Part shown: positions 25,258 to 34,520 of the stretch, one piece after another
How positions within the stretch are numbered: the stretch's first letter is position 1
Layout: each line of letters opens with the position of its first letter
Source: Mucilaginibacter sp. PAMB04168
Lineage (GTDB): Bacteria > Bacteroidota > Bacteroidia > Sphingobacteriales > Sphingobacteriaceae
Assembly (NCBI RefSeq): GCF_039634365.2
Contig: NZ_CP155079.2
Span: 558,001 to 622,000 of the forward strand
DNA: 64,000 nt
Direction: 5' to 3'
Position numbers and translations under genes: made by a program
The notes under the pieces: model-generated
The model's input: the letters and a program-made list of their open reading frames with translations, nothing else
The model's database searches: none
Told to the model about the DNA's origin: nothing

Positions 25258-25842
25258 TTACTTTACCAGAATTGCTGCTTTAACCAGATAGGGGAGTATT
25301 TCTTTTTGAAATGATACAAAGTTTTTGCGCACATCCGAATCGCTTACAGATGTAAAGGCAAAGCTGAATACAATATTCTTGCTGCACTTAATTAAAAAGC
25401 GGATACGTTGGGGATAGCTTTCGTTTTTGCGCATGCCGGTTAAACGGGTGAATGAGCTCACGAGGAGGTCCTCCAACTCGTTAGAGAAGTTACGTAAAAA
25501 TTCCTGGGAGTTGGCCGACTCCCGAATGAAGTCCCAGCCAATAAATTCGTTACAAACGGTGTAAGAGAGACGGCAGGTTTTCATGATAAGGCTGGTCAGG
25601 TGCGCTTCCTCATCCAGTTCGGGCGTGTCTGCATGGATCAGCTCATCAACACTTACCTGAATATAGTCCATTAGTAGCGAATGCAGAATAGCCTCCTTGC
25701 TGTCAAAGTACTTGTAAATAGTAGCTTTGGCAATTTTGGTTTTTTTGGCAATCTCGTTAACGCTGGTTTTATGGTAGCCAAACTTGCGAAATAGTTCCTG
25801 TGAAGAACGTTTTATGCTTTCTCTTACTTTGTCGGCTTCCAT
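25258..25842 (-). CDS. TetR/AcrR family transcriptional regulator
   Basis: The 194-residue protein has the TetR N-terminal helix-turn-helix (residues about 9-55: IKRSSQELFRKFGYHKTSVN, then IAKKTKIAKATIYKYFDSKE). A divergent all-helical ligand-binding domain follows (about 60-194) with no recognisable ligand signature. It begins 3 bases after the stop of the Rieske-like lipoprotein gene and is therefore last in a pheS-lipoprotein-TetR set. Its target is unknown; no transporter gene, the common target, is adjacent. Confidence 0.9.
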   Translation of the reverse strand: MEADKVRESIKRSSQELFRKFGYHKTSVNEIAKKTKIAKATIYKYFDSKEAILHSLLMDYIQVSVDELIHADTPELDEEAHLTSLIMKTCRLSYTVCNEFIGWDFIRESANSQEFLRNFSNELEDLLVSSFTRLTGMRKNESYPQRIRFLIKCSKNIVFSFAFTSVSDSDVRKNFVSFQKEILPYLVKAAILVK

Positions 25843-25845
25843 TTA

Positions 25846-26259
25846 TCAGTTAGACACAAATATGCTAATATTATTGCTATAAACGCTATAGGTTTTTAAG
25901 GACCGTGTTGCCGGCGCTTTAACCGGCGAACCATCACTCAGCAGAAATTTAGAACCGCTGCAGGGGTCGGTTGCAGTAAGGCCGGTGTCATCAATAGTAA
26001 CCGCGCAACGTTTTTCGGGCTGGTAGCTGCTGCATCGGTCATACGCTACATAACTATTGCCTGCCGTACGGTATATAATTAAACCTGCAACACCGTAGCC
26101 GTTTATAGTAACGGCCCCCCCGGCACTGTTTAGCTTATTCAGGCGCGGATCGGTAAGAGGCGCCTGGAAATTTACCGTTACATTAGGAACATAGCTCTGG
26201 TCACCTTTACCGCATCCTGCCAACAGCACCAATCCTATCAGATAAACCAGTTGCTTCAT
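25846..26259 (-). CDS. Lipoprotein with a Rieske-like domain lacking most cluster ligands
   Basis: The 137-residue protein has a lipobox, LLAGC, with Cys16 and a short signal peptide, so it is probably membrane-anchored outside the cytoplasm. The mature part follows a Rieske pattern: VAGLIIYRTAGNSYVAYDRC (about 57-76), then LTATDPCSGSKFLLSDGSPV (about 94-113) and PATRSLKTY (116-124). Where cluster-binding Rieske proteins read CxH and CPCHGS, this reads C76-S-S and DPCSGS, so both histidines and one cysteine are absent. A 2Fe-2S cluster is unlikely. The gene starts 2 bases after pheS. Confidence 0.75.
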   Translation of the reverse strand: MKQLVYLIGLVLLAGCGKGDQSYVPNVTVNFQAPLTDPRLNKLNSAGGAVTINGYGVAGLIIYRTAGNSYVAYDRCSSYQPEKRCAVTIDDTGLTATDPCSGSKFLLSDGSPVKAPATRSLKTYSVYSNNISIFVSN

Positions 26260-26261
26260 GC

Positions 26262-27296
26262 TTATACAATTTCGGTTTTAAACTGCTTCAGGAAACGTAC
26301 ATCGTTCTCTGAGAACAGTCTTAAATCACGTATCACATACTTAAGATTGGTAATACGTTCAATACCCATACCAAAAGCAAAGCCTGTGTATTTGTTACTG
26401 TCAATACCACAGTTTTCCAATACATTAGGATCAACCATGCCGCAACCTAAAATCTCAACCCAGCCGCTGTATTTACACATGTTACAGCCAGCGCCCTTGC
26501 AAATACTGCATGATACATCCATTTCGGCTGATGGCTCAGTGAAAGGGAAGTAAGACGGGCGGAAACGAACCTGGGTACCTTCGCCATACAGTTCCTGCAC
26601 AAAATGATACAGCGTTTGTTTCAGGTCGGCAAAGGATACATTTTCGTCCACATACAAACCTTCTACCTGGTGGAAAAAGCAGTGTGCACGGGCAGAGATA
26701 GCCTCGTTACGGTAAACGCGGCCCGGCATAATAGCACGAAACGGCGGCTTGCCGCTCTCCATCATACGTACCTGTACCGATGAAGTATGCGTACGTAGAG
26801 CAATGCTGTCTTTACCGCCATCTTTAGTAATAAAGAAGGTGTCTTGCATATCGCGCGCCGGGTGCTCTTCAGGAAAATTCAGAGCCGAAAAGTTGTGCCA
26901 GTCGTCCTCAATCTCCGGCCCTTCGGCCACTACAAAGCCCAGGCGTTTAAAAATGTCAATAATTTCGTTGCGTACCAATGATAGCGGATGGCGTGAACCT
27001 ACTGCAAATCCCTCACCCGGCAAGGTCAGATCCTGCTGCGAGGTTTGCGTTGTTTGCTCCGAGTCAAATTGCTCTTTTAGTAATTGGTACTTGCCATCGG
27101 CTAATTGCTTAAACTGGTTAAGTACCTTACCTAAGGTGCGTTTTTCCTCAGGTGTAGTATTTTTAAACTGCTCAAACAGGTCTTTAATAAGGCCTTTGGT
27201 ACCTAAGTATTTAATGCGGAAAGTTTCCAGCTCCTCGGCGGTGGCCGGTGCGAAAGCTTCAACCTCGGCGGCGTATTGATTAATTAAATCTTGCAT
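26262..27296 (-). CDS. pheS: Phenylalanyl-tRNA synthetase alpha subunit
   Basis: The 344-residue protein has an N-terminal coiled coil (about 1-85), then the class II catalytic core: motif 2 around ISARAHCFFHQVEGLYVDEN (about 198-217), FRPSYFPFTEPSAEMDVSC (about 246-264), and motif 3 GMGIERITNLKY (about 313-324). CSICKGAGCNMC (about 264-275) sits in the insertion seen in bacterial PheS. It charges tRNA-Phe with PheT, which is not in this window. It heads a minus-strand set with a lipoprotein and a TetR regulator. A TATCTTTG box lies upstream. Confidence 0.96.
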   Translation of the reverse strand: MQDLINQYAAEVEAFAPATAEELETFRIKYLGTKGLIKDLFEQFKNTTPEEKRTLGKVLNQFKQLADGKYQLLKEQFDSEQTTQTSQQDLTLPGEGFAVGSRHPLSLVRNEIIDIFKRLGFVVAEGPEIEDDWHNFSALNFPEEHPARDMQDTFFITKDGGKDSIALRTHTSSVQVRMMESGKPPFRAIMPGRVYRNEAISARAHCFFHQVEGLYVDENVSFADLKQTLYHFVQELYGEGTQVRFRPSYFPFTEPSAEMDVSCSICKGAGCNMCKYSGWVEILGCGMVDPNVLENCGIDSNKYTGFAFGMGIERITNLKYVIRDLRLFSENDVRFLKQFKTEIV

Positions 27297-27353
27297 TATA
27301 TAGCGGTGGACTTAATGGATGTTAAACTTGGTGTGCCGGTCTTTAAACCAACA

Positions 27354-27361
27354 CAAAGATA
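27354..27361 (-). promoter_or_regulatory. -7 box of the pheS promoter
   Basis: On the minus strand TATCTTTG (27361-27354) matches TAnnTTTG, 57 bases before the pheS ATG. No clear -33 TTG. Confidence 0.5.
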
Positions 27362-27374
27362 AAATTAAACAGTA

Positions 27375-28565
27375 TTATTTAATTACGCCCAGTTCTCTAC
27401 CCACTTTGGTAAAGGCTGCTATGGCTTTATCGAGGTGCTGCTGCTCATGAGCGGCCGATATTTGTACACGGATACGGGCTTTGCCTTGTGGTACAACCGG
27501 GTAATAAAAACCTATTACGTAAATGCCTTCTTCCAGCATACGGGCGGCAAACTGTTGCGATAGCTTAGCCTCATATAGCATTACCGGTACAATAGGGTGT
27601 ACGCCCGGCTTAATGTCAAACCCGGCCTCTGTCATTTTTTGGCGGAAGTATTGGGTATTGCGTTCCAACTTGTCGCGCAATTCGGTAGTTTCGCTTAGCA
27701 TATCCAACACAGTGATAGATGCACCCGCTATGGATGGCGCCAGTGTGTTAGAGAATAAGTACGGACGTGAGCGCTGACGCAGCATGTCGATAATCTCCTT
27801 ACGGCCGGCAGTAAAACCTCCAGATGCACCACCCAGCGCTTTGCCAAGCGTGCCGGTAATGATATCCACACGTCCCATTACGTTATGGTGCTCATGCGTA
27901 CCGCGTCCGGTTTTGCCCATAAAGCCTGAACAGTGGCTTTCGTCTATCATCACCAAGGCATTGTACCTGTCGGCCAGATCGCAAATCTTATCTAGCTGCG
28001 CTATCGTGCCATCCATGGAGAAAGCACCGTCTGTCACAATGATGCGGTGACGCAGATCTTGCGTAGCTTTTAGTTTCTCTTCCAGATCGGCCATGTCATC
28101 GTGTTTGTAACGTTGGCGCTGTGCTTTGCACAAACGTATACCATCAATAATCGACGCATGATTCAACTCATCGGATATGATCGCATCCTGATCGTTAAAC
28201 AGCGGTTCAAATACACCGCCGTTAGCGTCAAAAGCCGCTGCATATAATATCGTATCTTCTGTACCTAAAAATTCAGATAGCTTTTTTTCAAGTTCCTTGT
28301 GTACATCCTGGGTGCCGCAAATGAAACGTACCGATGACAGGCCATACCCATGATCGTCAATCGCTTTTTTTGCCGCCTCAATTACCTTGGGGTGTGATGA
28401 AAGGCCCAGGTAATTATTAGCGCAAAAGTTAATCACTTCCTGCCCGCCAAGCACTTCTATATCGGCGCCTTGTGGCGAAGTAATTATACGTTCGCGTTTA
28501 TATAGTCCGGCTTGTTCAATTTCAGCTAATTCTTGCTGTAAAACCGGCTTTAAAGTGTTATACAT
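27375..28565 (-). CDS. kbl: Glycine C-acetyltransferase (2-amino-3-ketobutyrate CoA ligase)
   Basis: Start is the ATG giving [20 protein letters not shown], giving 396 residues as in E. coli Kbl; an upstream in-frame start adds 14 unrelated residues. It is a fold-type I PLP enzyme of the alpha-oxoamine synthase family, with [14 protein letters not shown] (about 52), [12 protein letters not shown] (about 205) and the PLP lysine in [13 protein letters not shown] (about 240). It cleaves 2-amino-3-oxobutyrate with CoA to glycine and acetyl-CoA, the second step of threonine breakdown. The partner dehydrogenase lies at 34521-35477. Confidence 0.93.
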   Translation of the reverse strand: MYNTLKPVLQQELAEIEQAGLYKRERIITSPQGADIEVLGGQEVINFCANNYLGLSSHPKVIEAAKKAIDDHGYGLSSVRFICGTQDVHKELEKKLSEFLGTEDTILYAAAFDANGGVFEPLFNDQDAIISDELNHASIIDGIRLCKAQRQRYKHDDMADLEEKLKATQDLRHRIIVTDGAFSMDGTIAQLDKICDLADRYNALVMIDESHCSGFMGKTGRGTHEHHNVMGRVDIITGTLGKALGGASGGFTAGRKEIIDMLRQRSRPYLFSNTLAPSIAGASITVLDMLSETTELRDKLERNTQYFRQKMTEAGFDIKPGVHPIVPVMLYEAKLSQQFAARMLEEGIYVIGFYYPVVPQGKARIRVQISAAHEQQHLDKAIAAFTKVGRELGVIK

Positions 28566-28584
28566 GGTAAAATGTGTTAAAGTA

Positions 28585-28592
28585 CAAAGGTA
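28585..28592 (-). promoter_or_regulatory. -7 box of the kbl promoter
   Basis: On the minus strand TACCTTTG (28592-28585) matches TAnnTTTG, 19 bases before the kbl ATG. Confidence 0.5.
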
Positions 28593-28698
28593 AGCATTAT
28601 AGGCCATTAAGCCCTAATCAACTCAGCGGTACAAATAAATTAGGTTCAAAACAAACATTTTGCCTATAAAAGCTATATACACTATGACATCTCCCACC

Positions 28699-31212
28699 AT
28701 GAAAGCATATTCATTATTTATATTTTTTATTGCTGCTGCCGTACAAGTATCTGCGCAAACCTACCGCTTATCAGGTAAAATTACCGATGAGAGTAAAAAG
28801 CCGGTGTCATTTGCGGCCATATATATTCGTAATACTACTTATGGTAGCACAGCTAACGAAGACGGAGACTATGAATTTAGGCTGAACCCCGGTACTTACC
28901 AAGTCGTGTACCGCTATGTGGGTAATTTAGAACGTACCGAAAAAGTAACCATTACTAACCACGACGAGGTGCTGAACGTTACGCTGGCCAATGAGCCTTT
29001 TGTTTTACAGGGCGAGGCCGGTAGCGGCGACGAAGGTAACCCGGCAGCTAATATTATGCGCCAGGTAATAGCCAAACGTGAGCACTATTTAAACCAAACT
29101 CAGGAGTATTCATGCGCCGTGTTTGTAAAAGGTGTACAGCGTTTAACCAGCGCTCCGAAAAGTCTTTTGGGGCGTGATGTACGCAGCGTTTTGCAGATTG
29201 ATACCACTACCAAGGGTATCATTTACCAGTCTGAATCTCTTTCACAGTATAACTTCCGTACCCCTGACCGCATACGCGAGATTATGATAGCCTCCAGAAC
29301 GGCAGGGCAGAATACGGCTTTCAGTTATAACAAAGCCTCAGACCTGCAGGTGAATTTTTATCAAAACAGTTTTGAGATACAGGGCTTAAGCACACGGCCG
29401 TTTGTGTCGCCGTTTGCGAATAACGCTATGTCGTTTTATGATTATAAGCTGGTAGGGCGTTCTATAAAAAGCGGCAGGCGTATTGATAAGATACAGGTAA
29501 TACCTAAACGTAAGCATGAAGCTGTTTACCAGGGCAATGTGTATGTAGTAGAAGGCGACTGGCGTATTTATGGTATAGATTTGTACCTCACTAAAGCAGA
29601 CGCTAATATTAATTTTGTAGATACACTTAATATAAGCCAGCAATATATACCCGTTACGGATAGTACCTGGATGCCTACGTCAACTCTTTTTGATTTCAAG
29701 GGCGGCGTATTAGGGTTTAAATTTAAAGGTTATTATCTGGCTATCTACAACAATTACAATCTCAATCCAAAGTTCCCTGAAGATTTCTTTAATGGTGAGG
29801 TAATGCGTATTGATACCCAAGCTAATGCTAAGCCTACCCGTTACTGGGCCAACAACCGGCCGGTGCCGCTTACCAATCTGGAAGAACTGGACTATACACG
29901 CAAAGACAGTATAGCTGTCATTCAAAGCAAGCCACAGTATCTCGATTCCGTAAACCGGGCGCAAAATGGATTCAATCCTATCAGTTACTTCTTTTTTGGT
30001 AAGCAGTTGTATGACCGTAAAACCCGGCAGTCACTTTATTTTTATCAGCCTTACCAAACCATATTTTATAATACAGTTGAGGGCTGGGGCGTAAGTGCAA
30101 AAGTGCATTACATTAAGGGGTTTGATAACGGGCAGTCGTTCAGTGTAACGCCTAACATCCGGTATGGCTTTGCCGCGAAATTATTTAGTGCTAATTTAGG
30201 TCTAACGTATAACTACGATCCGGCCAATCAGGGTGCCTTCTCGGCACGGTTTGGCAGCGATGTTATGGATTTGAATAACGCCGGTACCCGCTCGTTGCTG
30301 TTTAATACGTTAAGTTCGCTTTTGTACGAAAATAACTATGTTAAACTGTACCGTACCAAATTTGGTGTGGTGGCCTGGCAGCGTGAAGTAGCCAATGGGT
30401 TGTTGTTAAACACCCAATTGTCTTACGCAGATAGGCGGCAGTTGTACAATGTGTCGTTCAATCACATTAAAGATGTGCCCGACAAGCAATACACAGCTAA
30501 CAACCCATTATCTAACCCGCCCGAGGTGGAGACACAATTGTTTCCGCAAAACCAGGCGCTTACAGCACGCGCATCGCTTACCTTTACCTTCAGGCAGCAG
30601 TATGTAACCCGGCCCGATGGTAAATACATTGAACCGTCACGCTATCCAAAAGTGCGGCTTAACTACCGCAAAGGTATAAGCGGCTTATTAGGGTCGGACG
30701 TAAATTATGATTTTGCTTCGCTGGATGTATTTGATGACCGGCTAAAAATTGGTCTGGTTGGTTTCTCGTCTTTTAAAATTACCGCCGGTACGTTCCTGAA
30801 TCACCGCAGTTTGTACTTTATGGACTATAACCACTTTTTTGGTAATCAGGGTACAGTGTTCAATCCAACCATCGGTAGCTTTCACTTCCTCGATTTTTAC
30901 GATTACAGCACTGATCGCTCTTTTCTGGAGGCGCACTATGAACATAATTTTGCCGGCAATTTCCTGAGCAAGATACCTTTCGTACGCAAACTTAAACTGG
31001 AAGAGGTGATTGGTGTAAATTACCTTACCCAAGCCCAACACACTGCATACTCAGGGGTAGGTAACAACCCGCTTATACAAGGTGTTAAGAGCAACTACTC
31101 CGAAGTTTATATAGGTGTACAGCGCTTTATTTTCCGGGTAGATTACGGTATTGCATTTGAGGGTAGCCGCCGCATTGTACAGGGTATAAGGATATTTTAT
31201 GGCTTGAGGTAA
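28699..31212 (+). CDS. DUF5686 outer-membrane protein with carboxypeptidase-regulatory-like domain
   Basis: The ATG at 28699 starts a signal peptide (MKAYSLFIFFIAAAVQVSAQ) in a 837-residue protein. A carboxypeptidase-regulatory-like beta-sandwich follows (TYRLSGKITDESKKPVSFAA to about residue 95), then a long beta-rich region of the DUF5686 type with many alternating aromatic strands to the C-terminus (YGIAFEGSRRIVQGIRIFYG). This fits an outer-membrane barrel or surface protein widespread in Bacteroidota. Its role is unknown. It is divergent from kbl and single. Confidence 0.88.
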   Translation: MKAYSLFIFFIAAAVQVSAQTYRLSGKITDESKKPVSFAAIYIRNTTYGSTANEDGDYEFRLNPGTYQVVYRYVGNLERTEKVTITNHDEVLNVTLANEPFVLQGEAGSGDEGNPAANIMRQVIAKREHYLNQTQEYSCAVFVKGVQRLTSAPKSLLGRDVRSVLQIDTTTKGIIYQSESLSQYNFRTPDRIREIMIASRTAGQNTAFSYNKASDLQVNFYQNSFEIQGLSTRPFVSPFANNAMSFYDYKLVGRSIKSGRRIDKIQVIPKRKHEAVYQGNVYVVEGDWRIYGIDLYLTKADANINFVDTLNISQQYIPVTDSTWMPTSTLFDFKGGVLGFKFKGYYLAIYNNYNLNPKFPEDFFNGEVMRIDTQANAKPTRYWANNRPVPLTNLEELDYTRKDSIAVIQSKPQYLDSVNRAQNGFNPISYFFFGKQLYDRKTRQSLYFYQPYQTIFYNTVEGWGVSAKVHYIKGFDNGQSFSVTPNIRYGFAAKLFSANLGLTYNYDPANQGAFSARFGSDVMDLNNAGTRSLLFNTLSSLLYENNYVKLYRTKFGVVAWQREVANGLLLNTQLSYADRRQLYNVSFNHIKDVPDKQYTANNPLSNPPEVETQLFPQNQALTARASLTFTFRQQYVTRPDGKYIEPSRYPKVRLNYRKGISGLLGSDVNYDFASLDVFDDRLKIGLVGFSSFKITAGTFLNHRSLYFMDYNHFFGNQGTVFNPTIGSFHFLDFYDYSTDRSFLEAHYEHNFAGNFLSKIPFVRKLKLEEVIGVNYLTQAQHTAYSGVGNNPLIQGVKSNYSEVYIGVQRFIFRVDYGIAFEGSRRIVQGIRIFYGLR

Positions 31213-31348
31213 GCAGAGGTGATTTTGGACAGCAAGAGGATTTTCTCAACGAGAGGGAATACCTGATGCTGAAACTCTGAACTTAGCATTTTAAACAAGC
31301 CGCAGTAAAGGCAATTGAGTTACCCTTTATCCTTTCCAAATAAACTTT

Positions 31349-31356
31349 TATCTTTG
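31349..31356 (+). promoter_or_regulatory. -7 box of the trhO promoter
   Basis: TATCTTTG matches TAnnTTTG and lies 39 bases before the trhO ATG. The -33 region has no exact TTG. Confidence 0.5.
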
Positions 31357-31395
31357 CACCTCATTTAACGCTGTTTGAACCAGTATCAATGTTTT

Positions 31396-32355
31396 ATGGC
31401 AAAGTATAACACCCTACTGTATTATTGTTATTCAACAATAGCTGATGCGGAGCAATTTGCTACCGATCATTTAAAATTTTGTAAAAGCTTAGGTTTGACC
31501 GGCCGTATCATCGTAGCTGACGAAGGGCTGAACGGTACGGTATCGGGCACGGTTGAAGCTTGCAAAAGCTACATGGATGCTGTGCATGCCGATGAGCGTT
31601 TCGCCCATACCGATTTTAAGATTGATGAGGTAGACGAACCTTCATTTGTAAAAATGCATGTGCGTTACAAATCCGAAATTGTGCACTCGGGCCTGCGCGA
31701 TCCTAACATCATCAATCCGCAAAAGCAAACCGGTAAGCACCTTGAGCCTGCTGAGTTTTTAGAAATGAAAGACCGCGATGATGTGGTGATCCTGGACGTG
31801 CGCTCAAATTATGAGCATTCGGTCGGTCGTTTTAAAAACGCAGTCACTTTAGATATTGAGAACTTTCGTGATTTCCCTTCAAAAATTAACGAGCTGGCTC
31901 AATACAAGGATAAAAAGATATTGACCTATTGTACAGGCGGCATAAAATGTGAAAAGGCTTCGGCCCTGTTGTTACATGAAGGTTTTGAGAATGTATACCA
32001 ACTGCACGGCGGTATTATTAAATATGGCAAAGAAGTTGGCGGTGAGGATTTTGAAGGTAAATGCTATGTGTTTGATAACCGTTTAACGGTTGACGTGAAT
32101 CAGATTAATCCTAAGGTAATTTCTACCTGCTTTAACTGCGGCAGTACTACCGATAAAATGATCAACTGTGCTAACCCTGAGTGCAACGAACACTTTACCC
32201 AGTGTGATGAGTGCGGCTCTAAAATGGAGGGCTGCTGCTCAGCCGAGTGCCAATCCCATCCCCGTAAACGCGTATACGACGGTACTGGTTATTATGTTAA
32301 AGTGCCTCAACCAGTAAACGTGACTAAAAAAAGTAAAGTACAACTGGCCGAGTAG
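31396..32355 (+). CDS. trhO: tRNA uridine(34) hydroxylase, rhodanese family
   Basis: Start is the ATG giving MAKYNTLLYYCYSTIADAEQ; the upstream in-frame extension of 7 residues is unsupported. The 319-residue protein has an N-terminal acylphosphatase-like domain (LTGRIIVADEGLNGTVSGTV, about 28-47), a rhodanese domain (about 115-215) with the active cysteine in LTYCTGGIKCEKAS (about 176-189), and a Cys-rich C-terminus (CFNCGSTTDKMINCANPEC, then CDECGSKMEGCC) like a zinc-binding module. TrhO makes 5-hydroxyuridine at the tRNA wobble position using oxygen. It is followed by a strong terminator. Confidence 0.92.
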   Translation: MAKYNTLLYYCYSTIADAEQFATDHLKFCKSLGLTGRIIVADEGLNGTVSGTVEACKSYMDAVHADERFAHTDFKIDEVDEPSFVKMHVRYKSEIVHSGLRDPNIINPQKQTGKHLEPAEFLEMKDRDDVVILDVRSNYEHSVGRFKNAVTLDIENFRDFPSKINELAQYKDKKILTYCTGGIKCEKASALLLHEGFENVYQLHGGIIKYGKEVGGEDFEGKCYVFDNRLTVDVNQINPKVISTCFNCGSTTDKMINCANPECNEHFTQCDECGSKMEGCCSAECQSHPRKRVYDGTGYYVKVPQPVNVTKKSKVQLAE

Positions 32356-32392
32356 GGGGTATAAGAGTTAGTAAACAAGAGTCAAGAAACAG

Positions 32393-32428
32393 AAAGCTTA
32401 TCAGTTTAAAAATTGATAAGCTTTTTTT
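32393..32428 (+). terminator. Terminator of trhO
   Basis: A perfect 11-bp stem (AAAGCTTATCA, 32393-32403, with TGATAAGCTTT, 32414-32424) is followed by a T-run to 32428. It lies against the stop of the converging gene. Confidence 0.85.
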
Positions 32429-33506
32429 ATTCATTGGTGTCTTCGTCTGGCTTTGGCTTTATCATTTTAGGATTAAAGCGCGGTTTGTATGCGGGCTTTG
32501 GTGTATCAATAGGTTTTGGAGGTACGGCTTCTGGCAACTCTTCAGGTGCTATCGGCTCTGCTTTGGATGTATCATCAGGTTGTTGCCCCACTATCGGCTC
32601 GTCGGCAGGCTTGGTGGTGGTTACCCCTGCTTTAAAACGTGGCTTAAAACCTAAGCTGGCGGGTTTGGGCTGGGTATCTGTAGTAGTCGGTTGCTCCTCC
32701 GTTTGTTTCTCTCCGGAGTTCGTTTTTTCGGGTTCCCCTTCTGTAGGTACACTGGGTTCACCAACTGGTTTGCTGGTTGTAACGCCGGCCTTAAAACGTG
32801 GCTTGAAGCCCACTTTAGCGGGTGCGTCAGATGGGGTTGCTGCGCCAGCTTCAGTGGTTGGTGGAGTTGGTGGTTCCGGTGCATCCGTTACTGGCTGTTG
32901 TTCATTAGCCGGTTTGTTTGTAGTAACGCCGGCCTTAAAGCGTGGTTTAAAACCAGGTTTGACTGGCGGGTTTACAGCGTTTTCTGTAACCGGGATATCA
33001 TTATTTTCAGCCTCTGGCTGAGCAGCTGCTTCCGTTGATGTGGTATTTGCCTGTTCTGCTTCAGCGGCTGGTTTGGGCGTAGCGCTTTTAGCTTGAAAAC
33101 GGGGAACGTAGGCAGGCTTAGGTGACGGCACACTTGCCATATCATCTACTGTGTTGTTTTCAACAGGGTTAGGTGTGGCAGGTGCGGCAGTTGAAGTTTC
33201 AGTTGTTTTAAACTTAGGCTTAAATCCTAGTTTTGGCGCCTCGTTGCGTGGCGATGGTTCTGTAAGTGTATCTGATACCGTTTGCTCCGCTATCTGGTTC
33301 TCTGCCCTTAATTTTTCGGTTTTTACCTCCGGTGGAAGTGGGTACTGCCGCCGCAATTTATTGAACCAGAACTTTTTGGTATGGTCAAAACTCTTTTCAC
33401 CCATTTGTTCATAGTGTTCCTTAAATTCCGAAAACAAGCCGAGGTCGCCTTGTTGCAAGGCATCCAGGTTTATCTTCTTTTTTTTAAAAAACTCTTCAAA
33501 TAACAT
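32427..33506 (-). CDS. Repeat protein with GFKPRFKAG units
   Basis: The 359-residue protein has a folded N-terminus (MLFEEFFKKKKINLDALQQG to about residue 60, helical, with FDHTKKFWFNKLRRQYPLP). About 300 residues of low-complexity Pro/Ala/Thr/Glu-rich sequence follow, broken by recurring basic-aromatic units: LGFKPKFK, YVPRFQAK, three near-identical GFKPRFKAGVTT(N/S/T)KP blocks, and YKPRFNPKMIKPKP at the end. There is no signal peptide or membrane helix, so it is cytoplasmic and probably largely disordered between the units. No family is recognised. The spacing of units suggests a tether or binding array. Confidence 0.8.
   Translation of the reverse strand: MLFEEFFKKKKINLDALQQGDLGLFSEFKEHYEQMGEKSFDHTKKFWFNKLRRQYPLPPEVKTEKLRAENQIAEQTVSDTLTEPSPRNEAPKLGFKPKFKTTETSTAAPATPNPVENNTVDDMASVPSPKPAYVPRFQAKSATPKPAAEAEQANTTSTEAAAQPEAENNDIPVTENAVNPPVKPGFKPRFKAGVTTNKPANEQQPVTDAPEPPTPPTTEAGAATPSDAPAKVGFKPRFKAGVTTSKPVGEPSVPTEGEPEKTNSGEKQTEEQPTTTDTQPKPASLGFKPRFKAGVTTTKPADEPIVGQQPDDTSKAEPIAPEELPEAVPPKPIDTPKPAYKPRFNPKMIKPKPDEDTNE
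32600..32960 (-). repeat. Three tandem coding repeats in the GFKPRFKAG protein
   Basis: The DNA coding for GFKPRFKAGVTT-KP occurs three times, with matching segments near 32632, 32791 and 32936 (TTAAAACGTGGCTT and variants on the plus strand), spaced 159 and 145 bases apart. The spacers differ in sequence and length, so the conserved part is the short motif rather than the whole period. Confidence 0.7.
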
Positions 33507-33655
33507 GGGTTGGTAATTTCGGATGTTTGATTTCGGATTGAGCCTGCTGCCATTGTCGAGGAAGTATGCGATTACGCTATATTAGGCAGATCGCATACTT
33601 CTCAGTTATTACGTGCAACTTATCGTGGTCGGGCTTTTATTTTTTGGGCTAACCC

Positions 33656-34381
33656 TTACTCAGCCATGTTGTGATATACTGCCTGCACATCATCGTCCTC
33701 TTCCAGCTTGTCAATCAGCTTTAATACGTCGGCAGCGGCCTCTTCGCTAATCTCAGTGGTAGATAATGCAATACGCTCTAATTTGGCAGATTTTAACTCA
33801 ATGCCCATGCCTTCAAGTGTTTTTTGCATTTTGCCAAAATCTTCGTAGGCGGCATGTAATACGGCAATGTCCTTGCCTTCCTCGTCAGTTTCTACAAACA
33901 GCTCTTCTAATCCAGCGTCAATCAATTCAAACTCCAGTTCTTCCAAATCGCGCTCGCCCGGATCAAAGCTGAAAACAGATTTACGGCTAAATACAAAATC
34001 CAATGAGCCGGTTTTGCCCAGCGTACCACCCACTTTGGTGAAATAGCTGCGTACATTAGCTACGGTACGGTTGGTGTTATCGGTAGCGGTTTCTACCAAT
34101 ACGGCAACACCGTGTGGCGCGTAACCTTCATACACCAACTCTTCGTAATCTTTTTCGTCTTTGCTTGATGCGCGTTTAATAGCCGCTTCAACACGATCTT
34201 TAGGCATGTTTACCGCTTTGGCATTTTGCATGGCTGTGCGCAAACGTGAGTTGGTTTCAGGGTTGGGACCGCCATCTTTAACGGCCATCACAATCTCTTT
34301 ACCTAAACGGGTAAACTGTATGGCCATTTTGGCCCAGCGCTTAAATTTTCTCTCTTTACGGAACTCAAATGCTCTTCCCAT
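33656..34381 (-). CDS. YebC/PmpR family protein
   Basis: The 241-residue protein shows the three-domain YebC layout: basic N-terminus (MGRAFEFRKERKFKRWAKMA, with FTRLGKEIVMAVKDGGPNPE following), the central NVRSYFTKVGGTLGKTGSLD and FVFSRKSVFSFDP region (about 108-140), and the C-terminal acidic domain ending LIDKLEEDDDVQAVYHNM. YebC proteins have been described as DNA-binding regulators and more recently as ribosome-associated factors for proline-rich stretches. The adjacent Pro-rich repeat gene is a coincidence worth noting. Length is typical. Confidence 0.93.
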   Translation of the reverse strand: MGRAFEFRKERKFKRWAKMAIQFTRLGKEIVMAVKDGGPNPETNSRLRTAMQNAKAVNMPKDRVEAAIKRASSKDEKDYEELVYEGYAPHGVAVLVETATDNTNRTVANVRSYFTKVGGTLGKTGSLDFVFSRKSVFSFDPGERDLEELEFELIDAGLEELFVETDEEGKDIAVLHAAYEDFGKMQKTLEGMGIELKSAKLERIALSTTEISEEAAADVLKLIDKLEEDDDVQAVYHNMAE

Positions 34382-34520
34382 TTTATAGTGAATAGTTATT
34401 TGTTAATAGATAATAAGTGCAAAAGTTATTTCGAGTACTAACGTAAAAACTTTCCAAACCTATAACAATAACTGTTGGAAATGATACCTTACTATTGGTC
34501 AGGATAACAACTGTTGCAGC

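Noticed and set aside
32413..33021. Plus-strand 202-residue open frame opposite the repeat protein
   Set aside because: It is the mirror of the Pro/Ala/Thr-rich coding strand, with Gly/Ser/Val-rich translation and no start context; the minus-strand gene has a folded N-terminus and repeat units that explain the region.
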